Below, one piece after another: positions 1-5,554 of a stretch of 5,554 bases of DNA. Position numbers and translations under genes: made by a program. The notes under the pieces were generated by a model, which saw only the letters and a program-made list of their open reading frames with translations, had not been told where the DNA came from and ran no database searches. Origin of the DNA: Methanobacteriota archaeon (GTDB taxonomy: Archaea; Halobacteriota; Methanosarcinia; Methanosarcinales; Methanosarcinaceae). Numbering within the stretch: the stretch's first letter is position 1; every line of letters begins with the position of its first letter. The stretch is taken from contig JAUPKV010000536.1 of the NCBI GenBank assembly GCA_030837265.1, positions 1-5,554 on the forward strand, given 5' to 3'.

Positions 1-137
1 CTTTCAAACTTATATTCTGCATAGAAGATAAAAAAAAACAGACGAAATATGCTGACGAAAAAATTATCGCAATAGGTTCTATAAATGATATATTAATCAC
101 TCCTCGGGTTGATAATAAATTAATTTTATATAAATAA
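1..137 (+). CDS. Possible 3' end of an unrecognised gene entering from the left
   Basis: The frame beginning at base 3 is open for 44 codons and ends in TAA at 135-137; the other two plus frames stop within the first 30 bases. The peptide starts FKLIFCIEDKKKQ and ends NDILITPRVDNKLILYK. It has a plausible mix of charged and hydrophobic residues but no ATG and no motif I recognise. A run of nine A (30-38) encodes the three lysines, so a one-base sequencing or replication slip there would break the frame. In such AT-rich DNA an open frame of this length could also arise by chance. It would be convergent with the minus-strand remnant at 203-349. Function unknown; whether it is a real gene end depends on the sequence to the left. 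Confidence 0.35.
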   Translation, partial: FKLIFCIEDKKKQTKYADEKIIAIGSINDILITPRVDNKLILYK

Positions 138-198
138 TTGGAATGTAATATAATAAGTCAAACTGATATATATAATTTGTTAAGTTATTCTTTACCGA

Positions 199-204
199 TT
201 TTTT
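199..204 (+). terminator. Oligo-T run, possible archaeal terminator for the left-hand gene
   Basis: Six consecutive T on the plus strand lie about 60 bases after the TAA at 135-137, inside AT-rich DNA with no gene of its own (138-202). Archaeal RNA polymerase often stops at T-rich runs without a hairpin, and I see no hairpin here. The run abuts the stop codon of the convergent minus-strand remnant. It is only a guess, resting on the reality of the left-hand gene. Confidence 0.2.
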
Positions 205-349
205 AAAGATTAATGAGCTTAACAAACTCGTTTGAACCGTTATTCGTTAGAACCATTGGATTCAACAGTACCCTACAACCTCCAACTTCGTAATACAAAT
301 CTGCGTTCCCGCAGATAGGGCAGACTTCAATTAATTTTTCCCGAGTCAG
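203..349 (-). pseudogene. Remnant of a small zinc-ribbon (CPxCG) protein, likely inactive
   Basis: Read on the minus strand from CTG (349-347) to TAA (205-203) this gives 48 residues. The first 24 are strongly protein-like: after TREKLIEV comes a CPICG knuckle (Cys10, Cys13), then NADLYYEVGG. This matches my memory of small archaeal zinc-ribbon proteins in which LYYExGG is followed by a tyrosine/glycine stretch and a second CxxC. Here the second Cys pair is absent; only a lone Cys25 follows. A GGAGG Shine-Dalgarno core sits 7 bases before the CTG, suggesting the original start was an ATG that mutated. A TTG at 376-374 in the same frame is an alternative start (57 residues) but lies upstream of the Shine-Dalgarno site. 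The tail contains a 16-base tandem duplication (226-257); removing one copy joins GTVES from another frame to NGSNEFVKLINL. The family name is from memory; the decay is inferred from the missing start, missing ligands and shifted frame. A functional 48-residue single-knuckle peptide cannot be excluded. Confidence 0.6.
226..257. repeat. Imperfect 16-base tandem duplication inside the zinc-ribbon remnant
   Basis: On the minus strand, AATGGTTCTAACGAAT (257-242) is followed directly by AACGGTTCAAACGAGT (241-226), 13 of 16 bases identical. Each copy encodes the peptide NGSNE in the same phase relative to the repeat unit. Because 16 is not a multiple of three, the two copies are read in different frames of the remnant, so the duplication itself is a frameshift. 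Confidence 0.7.
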
Positions 350-356
350 AGTGCTT

Positions 357-364
357 CCTCCTTT
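357..364 (-). promoter_or_regulatory. Shine-Dalgarno site of the zinc-ribbon remnant
   Basis: The minus strand reads AAAGGAGG here, a near-perfect anti-16S match, 7 bases before the CTG at 349-347. It is stronger than the site of either mismatch-repair gene. It decides the choice of CTG over the upstream TTG as the ancestral start position and supports a once-expressed gene. Confidence 0.6.
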
Positions 365-387
365 AGATGACTTCAATACCGAATTAT

Positions 388-400
388 TAAATATATATAA
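388..400. promoter_or_regulatory. TATA box between mutS and the divergent remnant, usable in both directions
   Basis: The stretch TAAATATATATAA is nearly its own reverse complement. On the plus strand it would place a transcription start near base 420, giving mutS a leader of roughly 38 bases. On the minus strand it would start near base 368, just upstream of the Shine-Dalgarno site at 364-357. The spacing fits archaeal TBP/TFB promoters both ways. I see no clear BRE purine run on either side, and start sites are estimated from the usual 25-base offset only. Confidence 0.5.
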
Positions 401-443
401 GAAGGATGATTCAAGATAAAAGACATAGTATCGTAGTGGACTT

Positions 444-448
444 GAGGA
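444..448 (+). promoter_or_regulatory. Ribosome-binding site of mutS
   Basis: GAGGA lies 9 bases before the ATG at 458. The in-frame ATGs at 467 and 470 would be 18 or more bases away, so this site favours 458 as the start. Confidence 0.6.
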
Positions 449-457
449 ACCTTAAAA

Positions 458-3172
458 ATGACTGAAATGATGACCCCTGCAATGCGCCAGTATTACGAAG
501 CCAAGCAGGCATACCCTGACACTCTGATCTTCTTCAGGATGGGAGACTTCTACGAGTCTTTCGGGGAAGACGCAAAAACAATTGCTAAAGAACTTGAAAT
601 TACACTTACTGCTCGGGGAAAAGACAGGACTGGGGAAAAAATGCCACTTGCAGGAATTCCTTATCATGCTATCGATGCTTACCTGCCAAGGCTCATAAAT
701 AAAGGATATAAGGTGGCTATTTGCGAACAACTCGAAGACCCAAAGCAGGCGAAAGGCGTTGTGAAGCGAGGGGTTGTCAGGATAGTTACTCCGGGTACGG
801 CAATCGACTCATCGATGTTTTCGGATGCTTCGAATAATTATCTAATGGCCGTTGCAGGAAAGGAAGTCGGAAAAATTGGAAAAAATGTTGTTAAAAATAC
901 GGAAAAGGAGATGGAAATCGGAGTCTCCTTTCTGGATATTTCAACCGGAGAATTCCTTACGACCCAGTTCAGGGACTCGGATAGCTTTGAGAAACTTCTG
1001 AGTGAAACTGCCCGCATGCGCCCTGCGGAATGTATTCTATCCCCTTCCCTGTACAGAAGTACCGAGCTTACAGAGAGGCTGAAATACCAGACTGTTGTTC
1101 AGGAATTTGTTCCAGAAATCTCCGGAGCTGTGGAAGCCGAGGAGAAATTAAAAAACCATTTTAAAGTTGCAACACTTGAAGGAATGGGCTGCGATAAACT
1201 GGACCTGGCAGTATATTCAGCCTGGGCTGCACTTGAATATGCACTGACCACGCAGATGAGGGACCTTGCCCATATCAACACTCTCAGGACATACTCTAAT
1301 TCCGAGTTTATGATTCTTGACTCTATAACCCTGCGTAATCTCGAGATAGTAAAAAACGTAAGGGATGAAGGGGATGGGAATTCCCTTTTCCGTATTCTTA
1401 ACTGCACAAAAACGCCTATGGGTAGCCGTATTTTGAAAAAATGGCTTTTAAAGCCCGAGCTTTCCGTAAGGAAAATCAATATCAGACTCGATGCTGTGGA
1501 AGAACTTGGAAAAAAACCTCTGCTTCGCTATGATATCCGGAAGTGGCTCTCCGAGGTAAGGGATATTGAACGCCTCGTTGGCAGGGTAGTGTATGGAAAT
1601 TCAAATGCTAGAGATCTTATAGCTTTGAAAAAGTCCCTTGAAGCCTTACCTCTTGTCAGGGACTGTCTGATGGAACAAAGCGATTCCGAAATTTTAAAAG
1701 AAATAGCAGAGGGGCTCGCATCTTTTTCGGATCTGGAAGATCTGGCTAAAATGATAGAAACAGCAATAGTTGACGAGCCTCCTGTTTCTGTCCGGGAAGG
1801 CGGGATGATAAAACCCGGCTACAATCCGGAACTTGATGAACTCAGGGATATTGCCAGCAACAGTAAGCAGTGGATTGCAGCTTTTCAGCAGAAGGAAAAG
1901 GAGAGAAGTGGGATCAGGTCTCTGAAAGTGGGATATAATAAGGTTTTTGGATATTATATTGAAGTAACTAATGCTAACAGTAGCCAGGTACCTGAAGATT
2001 ATATCAGAAAACAGACTATGTCCAATGCAGAGCGCTTTTATACGCCCGAACTGAAAGAAAAAGAAAGCCTTATCCTGACAGCCAATGACAAAGCAGTTGC
2101 TATCGAGTATGAAACCTTTATGGAAATTACTCAGACTCTTTCAGCCCGCTCGAGGGAAATTCAGGAAACCGCAGGGAGAATAGGAACCCTTGATGTCCTT
2201 ACGTCCCTATCCGAAGTTGCGGATAATAACAATTACATCCGGCCTCAACTTACGGATGACTGCAAGATCCTTATTCGAGACGGAAGACACCCGGTAGTTG
2301 AGAATACCGTGTCCGGCGGTTTTGTCCCCAATGACACTGAGATGGACTGCAAAGATAACCAGTTTTTACTGGTTACAGGCCCGAACATGGCAGGCAAATC
2401 CACATATATGCGTCAGATTTCTCTAATTGCAATTATGGCCCAGGCCGGATCGTTTGTTCCCGCATCTTATGCCTCAATAGGGATAATTGATCAGGTTTTT
2501 ACAAGAATCGGAGCCTTTGACGACCTTGCAAGCGGGCAGAGCACTTTTATGGTAGAAATGGTTGAACTTGCTAATATCCTGAACAATGCAAGCTCCAAAA
2601 GCCTTATTCTTCTTGATGAAATAGGCCGGGGGACCAGTACTTATGACGGCTACAGCATAGCAAAAGCTGTTGTGGAATTCCTGCACAACAGAGGAAAAGC
2701 GGGAGTAAGAACACTGTTTGCAACACATTACCATCAGCTAACAGCCCTTGAGGAAAAGTTGAAAAGGGTCAAAAATTACCACATTGCAGTAAAAGAAGAT
2801 GGTCACGAACTTGTCTTCCTGAGAAAAATAGTGCCCGGAGCAACGGACAGGAGTTATGGGATTCATGTTGCAAAACTGGCAGGAGTCCCGGAACAGGTAA
2901 TTGAAAGGGCAAATGAGATTCTTAAGGAACTCGAAAGGGAAAATTTACTTGAGGAAACCGATGACAGTGGGGATGGAAAAAAGAAGAAAAATAAAGCAAC
3001 AGCTCGCTATACCCAGATGCTGCTTTTTGATCCTGGGAATACCGGAGGAATTCCAGTACAGGAAAACAGTCTCAGTCCCGTGGAAGTAACCCTCAAAAAA
3101 TTAAACGTGGAAGAAATGACCCCAATCCAGGCCCTGAACAAGCTTCATGAGCTTAAAAGGCTGCTCGATTAA
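458..3172 (+). CDS. mutS: DNA mismatch-repair ATPase MutS
   Basis: Binds mispairs and small loops in duplex DNA as a dimer and, on ATP exchange, becomes a sliding clamp that recruits MutL. The 904 residues show the whole MutS1 layout. The N-terminal mismatch domain has GDFYESF, with Phe31 and Glu33 as the mispair-probing pair. A connector domain follows, then the lever region starting TLRNLEIVKN (from 291), and the clamp domain (about 447-540) with KVGYNKVFGYYIEVT. The ABC-type ATPase carries Walker A GPNMAGKST (641-649), Walker B ending in Asp720-Glu721, the loop GRGTSTYDG, and THYHQL with His757. The C-terminus has a lysine-rich linker, QMLLF (853-857) resembling a bacterial beta-clamp-binding peptide, and the dimerising helix-turn-helix TPIQALNKLHELKRLLD. 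It is slightly longer than the usual 850-880, partly from a lysine-rich connector insert at 133-153. No key residue is missing. It is first in an operon with mutL. Methanosarcina MutS1 is generally held to have been acquired from bacteria. Confidence 0.98.
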   Translation: MTEMMTPAMRQYYEAKQAYPDTLIFFRMGDFYESFGEDAKTIAKELEITLTARGKDRTGEKMPLAGIPYHAIDAYLPRLINKGYKVAICEQLEDPKQAKGVVKRGVVRIVTPGTAIDSSMFSDASNNYLMAVAGKEVGKIGKNVVKNTEKEMEIGVSFLDISTGEFLTTQFRDSDSFEKLLSETARMRPAECILSPSLYRSTELTERLKYQTVVQEFVPEISGAVEAEEKLKNHFKVATLEGMGCDKLDLAVYSAWAALEYALTTQMRDLAHINTLRTYSNSEFMILDSITLRNLEIVKNVRDEGDGNSLFRILNCTKTPMGSRILKKWLLKPELSVRKINIRLDAVEELGKKPLLRYDIRKWLSEVRDIERLVGRVVYGNSNARDLIALKKSLEALPLVRDCLMEQSDSEILKEIAEGLASFSDLEDLAKMIETAIVDEPPVSVREGGMIKPGYNPELDELRDIASNSKQWIAAFQQKEKERSGIRSLKVGYNKVFGYYIEVTNANSSQVPEDYIRKQTMSNAERFYTPELKEKESLILTANDKAVAIEYETFMEITQTLSARSREIQETAGRIGTLDVLTSLSEVADNNNYIRPQLTDDCKILIRDGRHPVVENTVSGGFVPNDTEMDCKDNQFLLVTGPNMAGKSTYMRQISLIAIMAQAGSFVPASYASIGIIDQVFTRIGAFDDLASGQSTFMVEMVELANILNNASSKSLILLDEIGRGTSTYDGYSIAKAVVEFLHNRGKAGVRTLFATHYHQLTALEEKLKRVKNYHIAVKEDGHELVFLRKIVPGATDRSYGIHVAKLAGVPEQVIERANEILKELERENLLEETDDSGDGKKKKNKATARYTQMLLFDPGNTGGIPVQENSLSPVEVTLKKLNVEEMTPIQALNKLHELKRLLD

Positions 3173-3192
3173 GAGTAAATATTTTTGGCATT

Positions 3193-3199
3193 GGAGTGA
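3193..3199 (+). promoter_or_regulatory. Ribosome-binding site of mutL
   Basis: GGAGTGA is centred about 7 bases before the ATG at 3203, within the 30-base gap after the mutS stop. It supports independent initiation on a shared mutS-mutL transcript; no promoter is visible in the gap. Confidence 0.6.
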
Positions 3200-3202
3200 A
3201 GA

Positions 3203-5152
3203 ATGATAGAAGAACATACTGAAACACAGGAAAATAAAGGAGAAAAGATCCGAATCCTTGATAAGGATACGATAAATAAAATTGCAGCAGGAGAAGTAAT
3301 AGAGCGCCCGACATCCGTGGTAAAGGAGCTGATAGATAACTCAATTGATGCAGGGGCTACCGATATACGTATCGAGGTCGAAAACGGTGGTAAAAAATCG
3401 ATCCTTGTCAGGGACAATGGATGTGGGATGAGCAGGGCAGATGCCCTTATTGCATACAAAAAACATGCAACCAGCAAGCTTATTCACATAGAAGATCTCA
3501 ACACAATCTCGACAATGGGCTTCAGGGGGGAAGCTCTTGCTTCGATCTCAGCTGTTGCAAAGATAGAAATCCTAACCCGACCACCGGACGAAATTACGGG
3601 CACGAAAATTATAATTCACGGCGGAAAGGTAATTGAGATCACGGATGCAGGTTCCGCCCCCGGTACCTCCGTTTATGTAAAGGACCTTTTTTATAACACG
3701 CCAGCTAGACGCAAATACCTGAAGAGCGATCGTACGGAACTCGCCCATATTACAGATACGGTTACGCAGCTTGCTCTGGCGAACCCGGCTATTTCCTTTA
3801 CCCTGCTAAGCGAAGGAAAATCGGTCCTTAGAAATACGGGCTCAAAAGACATTTTCAATAGTATTGTAAATCTTTTGGGACCCGACACCGCTCGCTCGAT
3901 GCTTCCTCTTGAGTCCGGAAAGGAAGAATTTGAAATCCAGGGCTATATTTCAAAACCCGAAATTACAAGATCTGATGGTGACCAGCTTTTTATTTTCGTG
4001 AATACTCGTCCTGTAACTTCAAGGGCCATCACTGCAGCTGTCCGTAACGGGTATTATACAAAGATCCCAAAAGGACGTTATCCGGTTGCCGTGCTTTCTC
4101 TTACCGTTGATCCCGGGGAAGTGGACGTGAATGTGCACCCACGCAAATCCGAGGTCCGTTTCAGCCGGGAGAAAGAGCTTGAAGATACGATTACCGGAGC
4201 GGTTGAAAAATCCCTTTCCGAACACGCGCTTGTGCATGAGGTCAGGGAAAAAGGAAACAGGAATTTTAAGAGAAATTTTGAGATTTCCGGTTTTTCAGAA
4301 GGACTAAAAGTCTCAGAAACACAGGATACTCTGCAAAAACCAATGACTAACGCAGAGATGCCCGAGAAATTCGGAATGTCAGGTGGCAGCAGGGAAATCC
4401 CTGGAGAAAGATCGGGAATTTACACCTATCCTGTGAAAGATACTGAAAGGAAGCTTAGGAAATCCGAACGTCTTCTAGGTTTATATGAAGAGGCAAGAGC
4501 ACAGGAAAAAGAACCGGAAAAAGTACGGGAAAGAGTACATGAAGCCAGTGTAAAAGAGCAGAAACCAAACACTAGCCTCCTTGAAGAACTACGGGTCATA
4601 GGTCAAGTCTCTAAAATGTATATAATTGCCGAAAAAGGAGAAGATCTGGTACTTATTGACCAGCATGCAGCTCATGAAAGAATTCTTTACGAGCAGGTTA
4701 TAAGAATGAAAAAACCCAGGGTACAGGAACTCATCACTCCTATTACTATCGAGCTTTCTCCCAAGGAAAAAGTGCTCATGGAAGACTACATTCCTTACCT
4801 GGAGGAGTATGGCTTCGGGATTTCGGAGTTTGGGGACAATACTTTCGTCGTCACCTTCGTGCCTGATGTTTTCGGGCAGCTTGAGCATCCGGAATTTATA
4901 CACGATATAATTAATGACCTTCTGGCATCGGGAAAGGTCAAAAAGGAAACAGGGATTTCGGAAAAAGTTAGCAAAACCCTTGCCTGCAGGGCAGCTATCA
5001 AAGGAGGTGCAGCCTGTAGCCTCAGACAAATGGAAGAACTGATAGAACAGCTCAAAAAAGCTGAAAATCCTTACTCCTGCCCGCATGGAAGGCCAACTAT
5101 CATTACATTTACGAAAGCAGAGCTGGACCGCATGTTTGCAAGAACTCAGTGA
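3203..5152 (+). CDS. mutL: DNA mismatch-repair protein MutL with nicking endonuclease domain
   Basis: Couples MutS mispair recognition to strand incision. The 649 residues include a GHKL ATPase: KELIDNSIDAG with catalytic Glu42 and Mg-binding Asn46, DNGCGM from Asp71, and GFRGEAL (106-112). These are followed by GTSVYVKDLFYNTPARR (154-170). The transducer domain ends near 345 and includes DVNVHPRKSEVRF (from 308), with Lys315 as the likely ATP-contacting lysine. A charged Lys/Glu-rich linker spans about 346-458. The C-terminal domain has the exact endonuclease pattern DQHA-x2-E-x4-E (486-497), then ACRAAIK (594-600), CPHGRPT (626-632) and a terminal FAR, all of which mark a metal-dependent nicking MutL. 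QELITP (508-513) matches the clamp-interaction peptide of bacterial endonuclease MutLs. No MutH is present in the window, consistent with self-incision. The ATG is preceded by a fair Shine-Dalgarno site, and 30 bases separate it from mutS, so the two are probably co-transcribed. About 15 residues precede the conserved core. It appears intact. Confidence 0.98.
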   Translation: MIEEHTETQENKGEKIRILDKDTINKIAAGEVIERPTSVVKELIDNSIDAGATDIRIEVENGGKKSILVRDNGCGMSRADALIAYKKHATSKLIHIEDLNTISTMGFRGEALASISAVAKIEILTRPPDEITGTKIIIHGGKVIEITDAGSAPGTSVYVKDLFYNTPARRKYLKSDRTELAHITDTVTQLALANPAISFTLLSEGKSVLRNTGSKDIFNSIVNLLGPDTARSMLPLESGKEEFEIQGYISKPEITRSDGDQLFIFVNTRPVTSRAITAAVRNGYYTKIPKGRYPVAVLSLTVDPGEVDVNVHPRKSEVRFSREKELEDTITGAVEKSLSEHALVHEVREKGNRNFKRNFEISGFSEGLKVSETQDTLQKPMTNAEMPEKFGMSGGSREIPGERSGIYTYPVKDTERKLRKSERLLGLYEEARAQEKEPEKVRERVHEASVKEQKPNTSLLEELRVIGQVSKMYIIAEKGEDLVLIDQHAAHERILYEQVIRMKKPRVQELITPITIELSPKEKVLMEDYIPYLEEYGFGISEFGDNTFVVTFVPDVFGQLEHPEFIHDIINDLLASGKVKKETGISEKVSKTLACRAAIKGGAACSLRQMEELIEQLKKAENPYSCPHGRPTIITFTKAELDRMFARTQ

Positions 5153-5338
5153 GGATGGTGCTCTGAGGATTTAAAAAATTGCCTGTCATCATAAAACAAT
5201 AAGTTGTCTATATGAATTGGTTTAGTTCTATAGTGAAAAATACTTCAAAAGATTTCCTATATATTTATATAATATAATGTAGATAAAAACCAATCTAATA
5301 TATATCATGTATTGTATATTTTCAGGTAAAGGTATTTT
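5153..5338. other. AT-rich spacer downstream of mutL, no gene seen
   Basis: No convincing frame is present on either strand; the minus-strand open frames here give low-complexity Ile/Tyr/Phe-rich peptides without a ribosome-binding site. There is no clear hairpin terminator for the operon. TGAGGAT occurs twice at the mutL end (5150-5156, 5164-5170). The right part holds a TATA-like stretch just before the broken frame that starts at 5339. Confidence 0.6.
5264..5271 (+). promoter_or_regulatory. TATA-like box upstream of the broken right-hand gene
   Basis: TTTATATA lies 68 to 75 bases before the ATG at 5339, in a longer run of A/T. It would give a start near 5293 and a leader of roughly 45 bases. 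In DNA this AT-rich such a match is weak evidence. Confidence 0.3.
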
Positions 5339-5554
5339 ATGGCTAAATTTATAGACCTTACTAAAAATATAAATGTTAGTGAAGTTAATTTGTCGATTGA
5401 TACCTTTTTTATGAGAAAAGATGAATAAAACGCTCTGTCTGAAACAAATCGGAAAATAGCACATGAATATTTATCCGAATGAGTAATACAACAGCTACAG
5501 GCACCTGTCACGAGGCTGTACGAGGGTGGCTTCTACATGGCTTTACGTTACTTA
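5339..5554 (+). pseudogene. Protein-like frame broken by two stops, running off the right edge
   Basis: One plus-strand frame reads as plausible protein from ATG at 5339 to the window end, interrupted by TAA (5426-5428) and TGA (5480-5482). The three pieces are 29 codons starting MAKFIDLTKNINVSEV, then NALSETNRKIAHEYLSE, then VIQQLQAPVTRLY and EGGFYMALRYL to the edge. Residue content stays natural across both stops, and base composition rises in GC towards the edge, as expected of coding DNA. A weak ribosome-binding site, AAAGG, ends 6 bases before the ATG. I do not recognise the family; a transposase or other mobile-gene remnant is possible but unsupported. Alternatives: the first 29 codons are a separate small peptide, or a gene starts at ATG 5478 in another frame (MSNTTATGTCHEAVRG onward), which is also open to the edge. 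Confidence 0.45.

Noticed and set aside
467..472. Alternative mutS starts at ATG 467 or 470
   Set aside because: The ribosome-binding site at 444-448 is correctly spaced only for ATG 458.
452..5086. Antisense and alternate-frame open frames overlapping mutS and mutL, up to 165 codons
   Set aside because: They lie inside two clearly conserved genes, have no ribosome-binding sites of note and no recognisable motifs; they are shadows of the coding strand.
5150..5170. Direct repeat TGAGGAT at the mutL stop
   Set aside because: Seven bases repeated once 14 bases apart; too short to infer a function or an insertion scar.
5216..5294. Inverted repeat ATTGGTTT / AAACCAAT
   Set aside because: Only 8 bases, separated by 63 bases, in A/T-rich DNA; no duplicated target site or transposase nearby, so chance is likely.
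5426..5482. Programmed stop-codon readthrough (pyrrolysine or selenocysteine) in the right-edge frame
   Set aside because: Pyrrolysine uses UAG, not UAA or UGA; selenocysteine insertion is not known in Methanosarcina and no SECIS-like hairpin is visible. Decay is simpler.
5228..5511. Two overlapping minus-strand frames of 78 and 68 codons in the right flank
   Set aside because: Their peptides are Ile/Tyr/Phe/Ser-rich as expected of translated A/T runs, they overlap each other, and the opposite strand reads better.
1..5554. CRISPR array, tRNA or rRNA gene, or complete insertion sequence
   Set aside because: No regularly spaced repeats, no cloverleaf-like segments and no intact transposase or terminal inverted repeats were found on reading both strands.

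Overview
The window carries a two-gene DNA mismatch-repair operon, mutS followed by mutL on the plus strand, between two AT-rich flanks that hold only gene remnants. Several signs point to a Methanosarcina-like archaeon: TATA boxes about 25 bases ahead of likely transcription starts, purine-rich ribosome-binding sites, mixed AGG/AGA and CGN arginine codons, and a full-length bacterial-type MutS1/MutL pair of the sort known in Methanosarcina. The genus is an inference; no 16S rRNA or other marker is present.

Layout: bases 1-137 are open in one frame from the left edge to a TAA and may be the 3' end of an unrecognised gene. Bases 203-349 on the minus strand encode a decayed copy of a small zinc-ribbon protein. 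It keeps a strong Shine-Dalgarno site and a CPICG knuckle, but has a CTG where the start should be, no second Cys pair, and a 16-base tandem duplication that shifts the frame. A near-palindromic TATA box at 388-400 lies between it and mutS and could serve both directions. mutS (458-3172) and mutL (3203-5152) are intact, 30 bases apart, each with its own ribosome-binding site. Bases 5153-5338 are non-coding and AT-rich. From 5339 to the right edge there is a protein-like plus-strand frame broken by TAA and TGA.

How the genes work together: MutS recognises mispairs (Phe-Tyr-Glu motif) and uses its ABC-type ATPase to recruit MutL. MutL has a GHKL ATPase and the complete metal-dependent nicking-endonuclease motif, so it should cut the strand itself, as in bacteria that lack MutH. 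Both proteins keep short peptides resembling bacterial beta-clamp-binding motifs, although archaea use PCNA. This fits a bacterial origin of the operon and raises the question of what those peptides bind now. I found no undescribed multi-gene system; the most interesting parts are the two broken flanking genes and the clamp-motif question.
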